64,000 nt of DNA from Inquilinus limosus DSM 16000 (GTDB taxonomy: Bacteria; Pseudomonadota; Alphaproteobacteria; DSM-16000; Inquilinaceae), in the NCBI RefSeq assembly GCF_000423185.1, contig NZ_KE383986.1:1-64000 (forward strand). The letters run 5' to 3'. A program made the translations under genes and the position numbers. This document shows positions 47,957 through 55,906 of this stretch, in pieces. The notes below the pieces were generated by a model that searched no databases, had not been told where the DNA came from, and saw nothing but the letters and a program-made list of their open reading frames with translations. How positions within the stretch are numbered: the first letter of the stretch is position 1; the number at the start of each line of letters is the position of its first letter.

Positions 47957-48840
47957 GGCCGCGCCTCCCGCAGCCGGGCCAGCCGCTTCCAGCGCGCCAT
48001 CGACCGGCCGATGCGCAGCTGCGGGTTGGCGACCTCGTCGATGGCGAAATTCAGCAGCGACAGCCCGGCGCCCAGCAGGGCCAGGGCGGCGCAGGGGGCC
48101 AGCAGCTCCCACCACGCGCCGACCGCCATGGCCGAGGCGTTCTGCGCGTTGAACAGCATGATGCCCCAGGAGATGGTCTGCGGGTCGCCGAGGCCGAGGA
48201 ACTCCAGCGTCGCCTCGGTGATCACGGCATAGATCACGCTGCCGATGAAGTTGATGCCGACGATCGACACCAGGTTCGGCAGCAGTTCGACCAGCATGAT
48301 GCGCCAGCGCGGCTCGCCGATCATCTCGGCGGAGCGAACGAACTCCTTCTCCCGCAGCGCGAAGGTCTGGGCCCGGGTCACGCGCGCGCCCCAGGCCCAG
48401 GATGTGGCGCCGATGATCAGCGCGATCACCCAGGGGCTGGCCTGGCCGATGAAGGCGGCCAGCACCAGCAGCAGCGGCAGGTTCGGGATCACCAGCACGA
48501 CGTTCGTCGCGAAGTTCAGCACCTCATCGGTCTTCCCGCCGAGATAGCCGGCCGCGATCCCGACCGCGGTGCCGATCACGGTGATCAGCAGCCCGGCGCC
48601 GAAGCCGACCGCCAGCGAGGTGCGGGCGCCGTAGGTCAGCTGGGAAAAGACGTCGTAGCCGTTGCGGGTGGTTCCCAGGACGTGCTCCGCCGAGGGCGGC
48701 TCGTGCGGCCGGCCGACCCGGCGCGACGGGTTGTAGTCGGTCAAGAGCGGCGCGATCAGCGCCGTCACCACCAGGAAGACGACGATGACGAGGCCGATCG
48801 CGGCCTTGCGGTTGGACAGGGCGGCCAGGATCATCCGCAT
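47953..48840 (-). CDS. dppC: Peptide-type ABC transporter permease (DppC/OppC)
   Basis: The 295-residue permease has the N-terminal DppC signature (RRVGRPHEPPSAEHVLGTTRNGYDVFSQ, in a periplasmic loop after the first helix). Further marks are an arginine-rich coupling region (SWAWGARVTRAQTF; LREKEFVRSAEMIGE) and a terminal LLNFAIDEVANPQLR. It forms the channel with the DppB-like protein encoded 3 bases upstream. Confidence 0.93.
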   Translation of the reverse strand: MRMILAALSNRKAAIGLVIVVFLVVTALIAPLLTDYNPSRRVGRPHEPPSAEHVLGTTRNGYDVFSQLTYGARTSLAVGFGAGLLITVIGTAVGIAAGYLGGKTDEVLNFATNVVLVIPNLPLLLVLAAFIGQASPWVIALIIGATSWAWGARVTRAQTFALREKEFVRSAEMIGEPRWRIMLVELLPNLVSIVGINFIGSVIYAVITEATLEFLGLGDPQTISWGIMLFNAQNASAMAVGAWWELLAPCAALALLGAGLSLLNFAIDEVANPQLRIGRSMARWKRLARLREARP

Positions 48841-48843
48841 CTC

Positions 48844-49821
48844 TCAGCTCCTGCGCAGCCGGGGGTCGAGCCAGGCATAGGCGATGTCGGCCAGGAAGTT
48901 CGCGGCCAGCATCGCCAGCGTCATGATCAGCAGCTGGCCCTGGATGACCGGATAATCGCGGCCGAGGATCGCCTTGAAGAGGGTGTTGCCGAGGCCGGGA
49001 TAGTTGAACACCACCTCGGTCACCAGCGACCCGCCCAGGATCTTGCCGATGGCGATGGCCAGGCTGGTGACGCCGGGCAGCAGGGCGTTGCGGGCACCGT
49101 ACATCAGCATCACCCGCCGGTCGGCCAGGCCCTTGGCCCGGCCCATGGTGATGTAGTCCTCGCCCAGCAGGTTGATCATGTTGTTGCGCATGGTGACCAG
49201 GAAGTCCCCGGTCAGCACCACCGACAGCGTCAGGATCGGCAGCACGGCGTGGTACAGCGCGCTGAGGACGTAGTCGGCGGAGAGGGCCGGGTCGATCCCG
49301 GGATCGGCGGCGTAGCCGGTCGGGAACCACTGCAGGGTGAAGCCGAACAGGAACAGCCCGAGCAGCGACACCACCACCGCCGGGGTGGCGATCGAGACGA
49401 TGGCGGTGGTCGAGACCACGACGTCGAAGCGGCTGCCGCGGCGCCAGGCGGCGATGATGCCGAGCAGCGTGCCGAGCGTGAAGCTCAGCACCGTGGCCCC
49501 GCCCATCAGCACCAGAGTCCAGACAAGGGCGCGACCCAGCACGTCGGATACGGGTGTCGGGAAGTACTTCACCGACATGCCGAGGTCGCCGGTGAAGATG
49601 CTGCCGAGATAGGCCAGGTATTGCTGCCACAGCGGGCCGTCGACGAAGCCGAAGGTGGCCTTCAGCGCCGCCAGGTTCTCGACCGACAGCCGGGTGCCGG
49701 ACTGCGAGAACATGATGTCGATCGGGTCGCCCGGCATCAGCCGCGGGATCAGGAAGTTGATGCTCGCGGCCACCAGGAAGGCGACCATGTAGAAGATCAG
49801 TCGTCGGGCGACGAAGGCCAT
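48844..49821 (-). CDS. dppB: Peptide-type ABC transporter permease (DppB/OppB)
   Basis: The 325-residue permease has the DppB layout: an N-terminal helix with FLIPRLMPGDPIDIMF, a long periplasmic loop, and the coupling loop NMINLLGEDYITMGRAKGL. A C-terminal ADIAYAWLDPRLR completes it. It pairs with the DppC-like subunit. It follows the binding-protein gene after a 200-base gap containing a palindromic repeat. Confidence 0.93.
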   Translation of the reverse strand: MAFVARRLIFYMVAFLVAASINFLIPRLMPGDPIDIMFSQSGTRLSVENLAALKATFGFVDGPLWQQYLAYLGSIFTGDLGMSVKYFPTPVSDVLGRALVWTLVLMGGATVLSFTLGTLLGIIAAWRRGSRFDVVVSTTAIVSIATPAVVVSLLGLFLFGFTLQWFPTGYAADPGIDPALSADYVLSALYHAVLPILTLSVVLTGDFLVTMRNNMINLLGEDYITMGRAKGLADRRVMLMYGARNALLPGVTSLAIAIGKILGGSLVTEVVFNYPGLGNTLFKAILGRDYPVIQGQLLIMTLAMLAANFLADIAYAWLDPRLRRS

Positions 49822-49884
49822 GTGGTCAGGTCATCCGGCTGTGGTGACGAGGCGGTGTATTCGCGGCATCGCTTCCTTTGGTCT

Positions 49885-49971
49885 GTCATTGCCGGGCTTG
49901 ACCCGGCAATCCAGAGGCCATCGAGAGCGGTTCCGGCGGCCCTGGATCCTCGGGTCAAGCCCGAGGATGAC
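49885..49971. repeat. Palindromic intergenic repeat, GTCAT...ATGAC family
   Basis: The 87-base element begins GTCATTGCCGGGCTTGAC and ends GGGTCAAGCCCGAGGATGAC, so the ends are inverted copies. Each end also folds into its own hairpin (TTGCCGGG-N5-CCCGGCAA on the left). A second copy lies at 62546-62633. Similar elements are common between alphaproteobacterial genes. It stands between the binding-protein and permease genes of the Dpp-like operon. Confidence 0.85.
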
Positions 49972-50021
49972 AAGAAGAGAAGGGCAGGGGGGGCCTCTTC
50001 AGGCGGCCTGCCCGCACAGCC

Positions 50022-51680
50022 CTACTGCACCGGCCGCAACGCCAGCAGGTGCAGCAGCCGGTCGTGGTTGGGATCGTAGTTCTGCGGGCTGACGAAGGGG
50101 TTGTCGGCGGTGGCCCAGCCGGTGAACCGCTTCGAGTTGTACTCGTACCAGAGCGGGTTGTTGTAGATCGGCACCACCGGCATCTTCTCCGCCAGCAGCA
50201 TCTGCGCCTGGTCCAGGAGGTCCTTGCGCTTGGCGTCGTCGGTGGTCTGGGTATAGGCGTCCAGCAGCTGGTCCAGCTTCGGGTCGAAGAAGCGCTGCGC
50301 CGTGAACCGCGTCTTGCCCTTGTTGCGGGAGTGGAAGGCGTCGTCCAGCTGGTAGTAGGGCGTGGCGCCGACGTACCAGGAGTTCAGCGCCATGTCGAAC
50401 TTGCCGTCCAGCAGGCTCTGGCGCCACGCCGCGCCGTCCGGCGTCGCCAGCTTGACGTCGATGCCGATCTGGTTGAGGCCCTCGATCGCGATCTGGGAGG
50501 TGCTGATCCAGTCGGTCCAGCCGTTCGGGACGATCAGGTCGAAGGACAGCTTCTCGCCGTCCGGCGTGTCGCGGAAGCCGTCGCCGTCCTTGTCCTTGAA
50601 GCCGGCCTGGTCCAGCAGCGCCTTGGCCGCCTCCAGGTCGTACTGGGTGTATTTGCCGTATGTCTCGCGCACCTTGGGGTCGGCCCAGCTCTCGAACCGT
50701 TTGCCGAAGGTGCCGGGGTCGTCGTTCAGCGTCGGATAGCCGTAGCCGGCGACGTTGACCATGGCGTCGCGGTCCATCGCCATGCTGACGGCGCGGCGGA
50801 ACTCGACGCTGTCGAAGGCCTTGCGGTTGGCCGGGTTGGGGCTTTCCAGATTCATCACCACGGCGACCAGGCTGCCCGGCGGGAACCAGTAGCCGTGATG
50901 CTCCTTGTCCGCCGCGACATAGGTCTTGTCGATGTCCGGCAGGAAGGAGGCGAACCAGTCCAGCTCGCCGGCCTTGGCCGCGGCCAGCGCCTGGTCGTTG
51001 GTGGCGATCTGCGGGAAGCGCAGGCAGTCCACCTTCAGCGACGCCGCGTCCCAGTAGTTCGGGTTGCGGCACTGCTCATAGACCTGCGGGGTGAAGCGGG
51101 TGATCTCGGTCATCGGCCCGGTGCCGATGGGGTTCTCGTTGAGATAGGTCACCGGGTCGGCCACGTCCTTCCAGGCGTGCTGCGCCACGATCGGCATCTC
51201 GACGATCTTCTCCGGCCCCAGCGCGGTCGGGGCCTTGAAGGTGAAGCGCACCTGGGTCGGGCTCAGCTTCTCCACCCCGTCGATCACCTGCCAGATGCTG
51301 TTGAAGTCCAGCGCCGGGAACTTCTTCATCAGCTCGAAGCTGAACACCACGTCGTCGGCGGTGAAGGGCTGGCCGTCCGACCACTTCACGTTCTCGCGCA
51401 GGTCGAAGGTGACCGCCTTCAGGTCGTCCGCCAGGCTCATTGCCGTGGCCAGGCGGTAGTAGACCTTGTTGTTCTGCATCTTGTTGAACACGACCAGCGG
51501 CTCGTAGATGAAATCCATCGTGCTCTGCCGGTATGAGGTGCGGTTGAACGGGTTGAAGTTGCGGACCCAGTTCGTCTCCTCCTCGATCAGCATCGACAGG
51601 GTGGACTGGGCGGGGGCGGTGGCGCTCGTCGCCGCCAGCAGCGCGGCCGCGAGCAGGAATGCCGACTTCTTCTGCCTCAT
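50022..51680 (-). CDS. Extracellular solute-binding protein, family 5
   Basis: The 552-residue periplasmic protein has a signal peptide (AFLLAAALLAATSATAPA). The mature part shows NFNPFNRTSYRQ, IYEPLVVFN, VTFDLRENVKWSDGQPFTADDVVFSF and PIVAQHAWK, the family 5 (peptide/nickel/oligosaccharide) signature. The start region, with an NxFNPF segment and a long aromatic loop, resembles binding proteins for chito- or cello-oligosaccharides more than DppA. Given the neighbouring NagZ-type enzyme, a GlcNAc-containing ligand is a reasonable guess. ATG 51680 has GGAGG eight bases upstream. Confidence 0.9.
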   Translation of the reverse strand: MRQKKSAFLLAAALLAATSATAPAQSTLSMLIEEETNWVRNFNPFNRTSYRQSTMDFIYEPLVVFNKMQNNKVYYRLATAMSLADDLKAVTFDLRENVKWSDGQPFTADDVVFSFELMKKFPALDFNSIWQVIDGVEKLSPTQVRFTFKAPTALGPEKIVEMPIVAQHAWKDVADPVTYLNENPIGTGPMTEITRFTPQVYEQCRNPNYWDAASLKVDCLRFPQIATNDQALAAAKAGELDWFASFLPDIDKTYVAADKEHHGYWFPPGSLVAVVMNLESPNPANRKAFDSVEFRRAVSMAMDRDAMVNVAGYGYPTLNDDPGTFGKRFESWADPKVRETYGKYTQYDLEAAKALLDQAGFKDKDGDGFRDTPDGEKLSFDLIVPNGWTDWISTSQIAIEGLNQIGIDVKLATPDGAAWRQSLLDGKFDMALNSWYVGATPYYQLDDAFHSRNKGKTRFTAQRFFDPKLDQLLDAYTQTTDDAKRKDLLDQAQMLLAEKMPVVPIYNNPLWYEYNSKRFTGWATADNPFVSPQNYDPNHDRLLHLLALRPVQ

Positions 51681-51741
51681 GACATTGGCCTCCATGCCTT
51701 CGTTTTGTCGTTGATCGTTGATCTGCCGGCCGCCGGTGCGG

Positions 51742-52767
51742 TCAGGCCGCGGCCAGCAACGCCTCGACCTCGGCGTGCAGCGCCCCGACATCGGCGGCGG
51801 CCGCGCCCAGCCGCCGTTCCGCCGCTTCCAGCCGGGCGACCGCGGCGTCGCTCAGCGGCCGGGCGCGGACGGCGGCGCGCTGCATCTCCGGCAGTTCGCC
51901 ATGGCAATGCAGGGCGATGTCGCAGCCGCCGTCCAGCACCTGGGCGACGCGGTCATGCACCTCGCCCTGCAGCGAGTTCATGAACACGCAGTCGGAGATC
52001 AGCACGCCCTCGAAGCCCAGACGGCCGCGGATCACCTCCCGGGTGATCACCGGCGAGACCGAGGCCGGGCGGTCGGGGTCGAAGGCGCTGTAGACGATGT
52101 GGCTGACCATCGCCCAGGGCGTGTCGCGCAGCTTGGCGAAGGGCAGGAAGTCGGTGGCGTCCAGGGTCGCGGCGTCGGCGGTCACCACCGGCCGGGTCTT
52201 GTGGCTGTCCTCGGTGGCGCGGCCATGGCCGGGGATGTGCTTCATCACCGGGATCAGCCCGACCTCGAGGAAGCCGTCCACCACCTCGCGGCCCAGCGCC
52301 GCCACCAGCTCCGGATCGCCGCCGAAGGCGCGCTCGCCGATCACCGCATCGGCGCCGGGGATGAGCAGGTCGAGGACGGGCGAGCAGGCGCTGTTCAGGC
52401 CGACGTCGCGCATCATCCGGCCCATGGCGACCGAGGACAGGCGGATGGCGCGCCTGGCGGCGGCGAAGTCGGTCTCGGCCAGCCGGCCGAAGCTGCGGAA
52501 GCTGCGGAACAGCGGCCAAGCGCCGGAATCGAGATGCGAGACGCGGCCGCCCTCCTGGTCGGTCAGCACCGGCGCGTCCGGCCGGCCCACCGCCTCGCGG
52601 AAGGCGGCGCACAGGGCGCGCAGCTGCTGCGGGTCCTTCATGTTGCGGCGGCCGAGGAACAGGCCGTAGGGGTTGGCCTCGCGGAAGAAGGCCAGCTCGT
52701 CCGCCGACAGCGTCGGCCGCTGGATGCCGAGGACGAGCGCGAGCGGCCGGCTGGGTGCTGCGGTCAC
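51742..52767 (-). CDS. nagZ: GH3 beta-N-acetylglucosaminidase, NagZ type
   Basis: The 341-residue cytosolic enzyme has the NagZ marks DQEGGRVS (residues 70-77), KHIPGHGRATEDSH (176-189, with the D187/H189 acid-base dyad unique to GH3 N-acetylglucosaminidases) and the nucleophile Asp259 (LISDC). It should release GlcNAc from chito-oligosaccharides or from GlcNAc-anhydroMurNAc peptides. It lies in an operon with a family 5 binding protein and a DppBCDF-like importer, not beside cell-division genes. This favours catabolism of an imported substrate over housekeeping wall recycling. Confidence 0.9.
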   Translation of the reverse strand: MTAAPSRPLALVLGIQRPTLSADELAFFREANPYGLFLGRRNMKDPQQLRALCAAFREAVGRPDAPVLTDQEGGRVSHLDSGAWPLFRSFRSFGRLAETDFAAARRAIRLSSVAMGRMMRDVGLNSACSPVLDLLIPGADAVIGERAFGGDPELVAALGREVVDGFLEVGLIPVMKHIPGHGRATEDSHKTRPVVTADAATLDATDFLPFAKLRDTPWAMVSHIVYSAFDPDRPASVSPVITREVIRGRLGFEGVLISDCVFMNSLQGEVHDRVAQVLDGGCDIALHCHGELPEMQRAAVRARPLSDAAVARLEAAERRLGAAAADVGALHAEVEALLAAA

Positions 52768-52827
52768 CGTTGAACCTCCCGTGTCTGCGATGGGCGGCCC
52801 GCCGAGGTCGGGGCCGTGCCCTTCGGA

Positions 52828-53310
52828 TCACTCCGTCTTGGAGCCTATCATGCCGTGGTATAGACCACTTGTGGAACCCGGAATCGCGATCGCGCCGACG
52901 ATTTTCTCGTAGAAGGCGGTGGGGCCGGCGCCGCCGATGACGGCGTAGGCGTAGCCTTGTCCGCGCATCGCCTGCATGGTCTCGCGCAGCAGGGCCTCGC
53001 CGATTCCCCTGCCGCGCTGATCGGGGTCGACGCCGGTCGGGCCGAAGAAGCCTCGGGCAGTGGCGTCGTGGCAGGCGAAGCCCAGCAGCACGCCGTCCTT
53101 GACCGCGACCAGGCAGCCGACCGGCTGATGGGCGAAGGCGACCTCGACCTCGCTGGCCCAGCGGTCGCCGAAGCGCTCCGCCACCCATTGCGCGACGGCG
53201 CGCTTCTCCGGCGCGATGGCGGGACGGATGGTGATGCCGGCCGCCTGCATCGCGGCACGCGATGCCGTCGGCGGCTCCAGCGCGTAGAGCTTGACCAGCA
53301 TGTCGGTCAT
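52828..53310 (-). CDS. GNAT-family N-acetyltransferase
   Basis: This 160-residue acetyltransferase has the acetyl-CoA loop DQRGRGIGEALL, the preceding strand FFGPTGVDP, and a C-terminal YAYAVIGGAGPTAFYEKIVGA. As first gene of the GNAT-NagZ-transporter operon it might acetylate an amino sugar or peptide derived from the imported compound, though GNAT substrates cannot be read from sequence. The AT-rich palindrome at 53321-53338 lies only 11 bases before its start. Confidence 0.87.
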   Translation of the reverse strand: MTDMLVKLYALEPPTASRAAMQAAGITIRPAIAPEKRAVAQWVAERFGDRWASEVEVAFAHQPVGCLVAVKDGVLLGFACHDATARGFFGPTGVDPDQRGRGIGEALLRETMQAMRGQGYAYAVIGGAGPTAFYEKIVGAIAIPGSTSGLYHGMIGSKTE

Positions 53311-53320
53311 CCCGGCCTCC

Positions 53321-53338
53321 CGTTATTCCGCAATAACG
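53321..53338. promoter_or_regulatory. AT-rich operator-like palindrome before the GNAT-NagZ-Dpp operon
   Basis: CGTTATTCCGCAATAACG has perfect 7-base arms around four bases. A second half-copy, CGTTATTGCG, follows at 53349-53358 in direct orientation, 28 bp away. Such AT-rich palindromes stand out in this GC-rich region and sit where a repressor would block transcription. GT...AC ends fit GntR-type sites, but the regulator is unknown. Confidence 0.6.
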
Positions 53339-53427
53339 AAGTATGTGACGTTATTGCGTCTTAACAGCTAAAGCCGGGAATGGCGCGGCGTCAATATCGG
53401 ACGCGAAGCAGGTCGGGGAGGTGGCGC

Positions 53428-54411
53428 TCAGGTCCGGCTGCTCCGGCGCTCCACCAGCGTGAAGGGCAGGGTGACGTCGCCGCCGGCACCGGGCTCGCCG
53501 GCGACGCGGCGGTCCAGGAGCGCCATCGCCTCCGCGCCCATGCGGCGGCGCGGCTGGCGGATCGTGGTCAGCGGCGGCTCGTAGGTACCGGCGAACTGGA
53601 TGTCGTCGAATCCGGCCACCGCTACGTCCCGCGGGGCATCGCGCCCGGCCTGGCGTAGCACCCGGATAGCGCCGATCGCCATCTCGTCGTTGCTGCAGAA
53701 CACCGCGGTCGGCGGGGAGGGCAGGGCCAGCAGCGCCGCCATCGCCGCCTCGCCGCTCGGGATGGTGAAGTCGCCGTGGCGGATCAGCGCCGGCTCGGCG
53801 GCCAGGCCTGCGGCGAGCAGCCCGGCGCCGTAGCCGGCCAGGCGCTGCCGCGTCAGGATGTTGCTTTCCGGCCCGGCGATGTGGCCGATGCGGCGGTGGC
53901 CGAGCCCGGCGAGATGGGCCACGACCGCGGCCGCCGCGCCTTCGTTGTCGATGCCCACCACCGGCACCCGGCCGCCGGGAATCGCCTCGGACACTGCCAC
54001 GATCCGGCCGTCATGGTCGCGGTCGCGCTGCAGGCGGGGCGGCAGCCGACCGTTCAGCAGGATCAGGCCGTCGACCGCGCCGGTCAGCAGCTGCCCGGCG
54101 TGCCGGTCCTCGCGCGCCGGATCCTTGGCGGTGTTGCCGACCAGCATGCTGAAGCCGCGCGCCGCCGCCTCCTCCTCGATCCCCAGCAGCACCTCGGAGA
54201 AGAACGGGTTGGCGATGTCCGGCACCAGCACCAGGATCTGCCGCGCCTCCTGCCGCCTGAGGCCGCGCGCCAGCGGGTTCACCGCATAGCCGGTCTGGCG
54301 CACCGCCGCCTCGATCCGCTCGCGCGTCTCGGCCGTGACCAGGGGCGAGCCGGTCAGCGCGCGGCTGACCGTCGCCACCGAAACCCCGGCCAGCCGGGCG
54401 ATGTCGATCAT
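53428..54411 (-). CDS. LacI-family transcriptional regulator, divergent from the sugar operon
   Basis: This 327-residue regulator has an N-terminal LacI helix-turn-helix (MIDIARLAGVSVATVSRALTG), then a binding-protein-like effector domain (VLVPDIANPFFSEVLLGIEE, AVFCSNDEMAIGAIRVL, VAVAGFDDIQFAGTYEPPLTTI). ATG 54411 places the HTH at the very N-terminus, as usual; the open frame continues to 54507. It diverges from the CUT1 transporter genes and most likely represses them through the AATCGATT site near 54485. The effector should be the transported sugar or a product of it. Confidence 0.9.
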   Translation of the reverse strand: MIDIARLAGVSVATVSRALTGSPLVTAETRERIEAAVRQTGYAVNPLARGLRRQEARQILVLVPDIANPFFSEVLLGIEEEAAARGFSMLVGNTAKDPAREDRHAGQLLTGAVDGLILLNGRLPPRLQRDRDHDGRIVAVSEAIPGGRVPVVGIDNEGAAAAVVAHLAGLGHRRIGHIAGPESNILTRQRLAGYGAGLLAAGLAAEPALIRHGDFTIPSGEAAMAALLALPSPPTAVFCSNDEMAIGAIRVLRQAGRDAPRDVAVAGFDDIQFAGTYEPPLTTIRQPRRRMGAEAMALLDRRVAGEPGAGGDVTLPFTLVERRSSRT

Positions 54412-54469
54412 CCTGGTGCGGTTCCGCCCATTCCCGCAGGAAGGCAATATTCGTTCCCCAATTCCGCGG

Positions 54470-54499
54470 TTGACGCCCCAATGTAATCGATTGTACGAT
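54470..54499 (+). promoter_or_regulatory. Putative sigma-70 promoter of the CUT1 sugar operon
   Basis: A -35 element TTGACG (54470-54475) is followed after 18 bases by TACGAT (54494-54499) as -10 (4 of 6 matches). This would start transcription about 100 bases before the binding-protein gene. The region is more AT-rich than its flanks. The call was made by eye. Confidence 0.45.
54485..54492. promoter_or_regulatory. LacI-type operator core between -35 and -10
   Basis: AATCGATT is a perfect palindrome with the AANCGNTT core of LacI-family operators, set in TGTAATCGATTGTACG. It lies inside the predicted promoter spacer, where bound repressor would block RNA polymerase, and between the divergent lacI and transporter genes. 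Confidence 0.5.
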
Positions 54500-54606
54500 C
54501 CGGTCAAAATACGGAATGCGCTGCAGTTCCAATGTTCGCTGCCCGTTCTGCGGGCGGTGATGGGATTCGATGAGCCGGTGACCGAATAAATCGAGGGAGG
54601 AATCTT

Positions 54607-55857
54607 ATGAGTTTTTCCCAGAAACTTCTGCTATCCGCTGCGTTTTGCAGTGCAATAGCAGCGGCAGGGGCGAGTACGGCGGCTGCACAGACGGTCGACG
54701 TGGTCCATTGGTGGACCAGCGGCGGCGAATCCAAGGCGATCAGCGTCTTCGCCGAGGAGTTCAAGAAGCGCGGCGGCACCTGGATCGACAGCGCCGTGGT
54801 CGGCGGCCAGGCGGCGCGCGCCTCGGCCATGAACCGGATCGCCGGCGGTGACCCGCCCTCGGCCGCGCAGTGGAACGCCGGCGTCGCCGTGCGCAAGCTG
54901 GCGGAGGAGGGGCTCCTGACCGAGCTCGACGACCTCGCGGCCGCAGGCGGCTGGGAGAAGGTGCTGCCGCCGCTGATCGTCAAGAACAACACCTATGACG
55001 ATCACGTCGTCGCGGTGCCGACCGACATCCATGGCAACAACTGGATGTGGTACTCGACCAAGATCTTCGCCGAGGTCGGGGTCGAACCGCCGAAGACCTG
55101 GGACGAGTTCTTCACCGTCGCCGACAAGATCAAGGCCAAGGGCTACATCCCCTTCGGCCTGGGCGGCGAGCCGTGGCAGGAAGGGCTGCTGTTCGGCGCC
55201 ATCCTGGCCGGCACTGCCGGCAAGGACACCTACCGCAAGATCTATGTCGATCACGACGCCGAGCTGGCGGGCGGCCCGGGCACGGTGAAGGCGTTCGAGA
55301 CGCTGCGCCGCCTCAAGGACTATGTCGACGAGGGCCATGCCGGCCGGAAGTGGAACGACACCACCATGATGGTCGCCAGCAACAAGGCGGCGATGCAGAT
55401 CATGGGCGACTGGGCCAAGGGCGAATTCGCGTCCGCGGGGCTGACCCCGGGCAAGGAGTTCGGCTGCGTCCTGGCCCCGGGCACGCAGGACGCCTACATT
55501 CTGACGGTCGACGTCTTCGTCTTCCCGAAGCAGACCGACGAGGCCAAGGTCAAGGCGCAGAAGCTGCTGGCCGAGGTGATGATGGACCCGGCGGTGCAGG
55601 TCAGGTTCAACCAGTTCAAGGGCGCCCTGCCGGCCCGGCTGGACGCCGATGTCGGGACCCTCGACCCCTGCGCCCAGGCCGGCCAGAAGGTGCTGGCGGA
55701 CGTCAACAACCAGATCCCCAACACCGCGCTGGGCTTCAACAACGACGTCGAAGGCCAGATCAACGACCTGGTCGCCCAGTTCTGGACCACGCCGGAGATG
55801 ACGACGGCGGACGCGGCCAAGCAGTTCGCCGACATCGTCGCCAACGCCGATCTCTGA
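54607..55857 (+). CDS. Sugar ABC transporter substrate-binding protein (GtsA-like)
   Basis: The 416-residue periplasmic protein has a signal peptide (AAFCSAIAAAGASTAAA). The mature start VDVVHWWTSGGESKAI and the following VVGGQAARASAMNRIAGGDPP are typical of glucose/mannose-type CUT1 binding proteins such as GtsA. PTDIHGNNWMWYSTK and NKAAMQIMGDWAKGEF are further family marks. GGGAGGAA provides a strong ribosome binding site. It is the first gene of a seven-gene catabolic operon. Confidence 0.93.
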   Translation: MSFSQKLLLSAAFCSAIAAAGASTAAAQTVDVVHWWTSGGESKAISVFAEEFKKRGGTWIDSAVVGGQAARASAMNRIAGGDPPSAAQWNAGVAVRKLAEEGLLTELDDLAAAGGWEKVLPPLIVKNNTYDDHVVAVPTDIHGNNWMWYSTKIFAEVGVEPPKTWDEFFTVADKIKAKGYIPFGLGGEPWQEGLLFGAILAGTAGKDTYRKIYVDHDAELAGGPGTVKAFETLRRLKDYVDEGHAGRKWNDTTMMVASNKAAMQIMGDWAKGEFASAGLTPGKEFGCVLAPGTQDAYILTVDVFVFPKQTDEAKVKAQKLLAEVMMDPAVQVRFNQFKGALPARLDADVGTLDPCAQAGQKVLADVNNQIPNTALGFNNDVEGQINDLVAQFWTTPEMTTADAAKQFADIVANADL

Positions 55858-55906
55858 TCCCCACCGCTCCCGGCGGCCCGCCGCCGGGAGCCATCCGGGA
55901 GGGACC

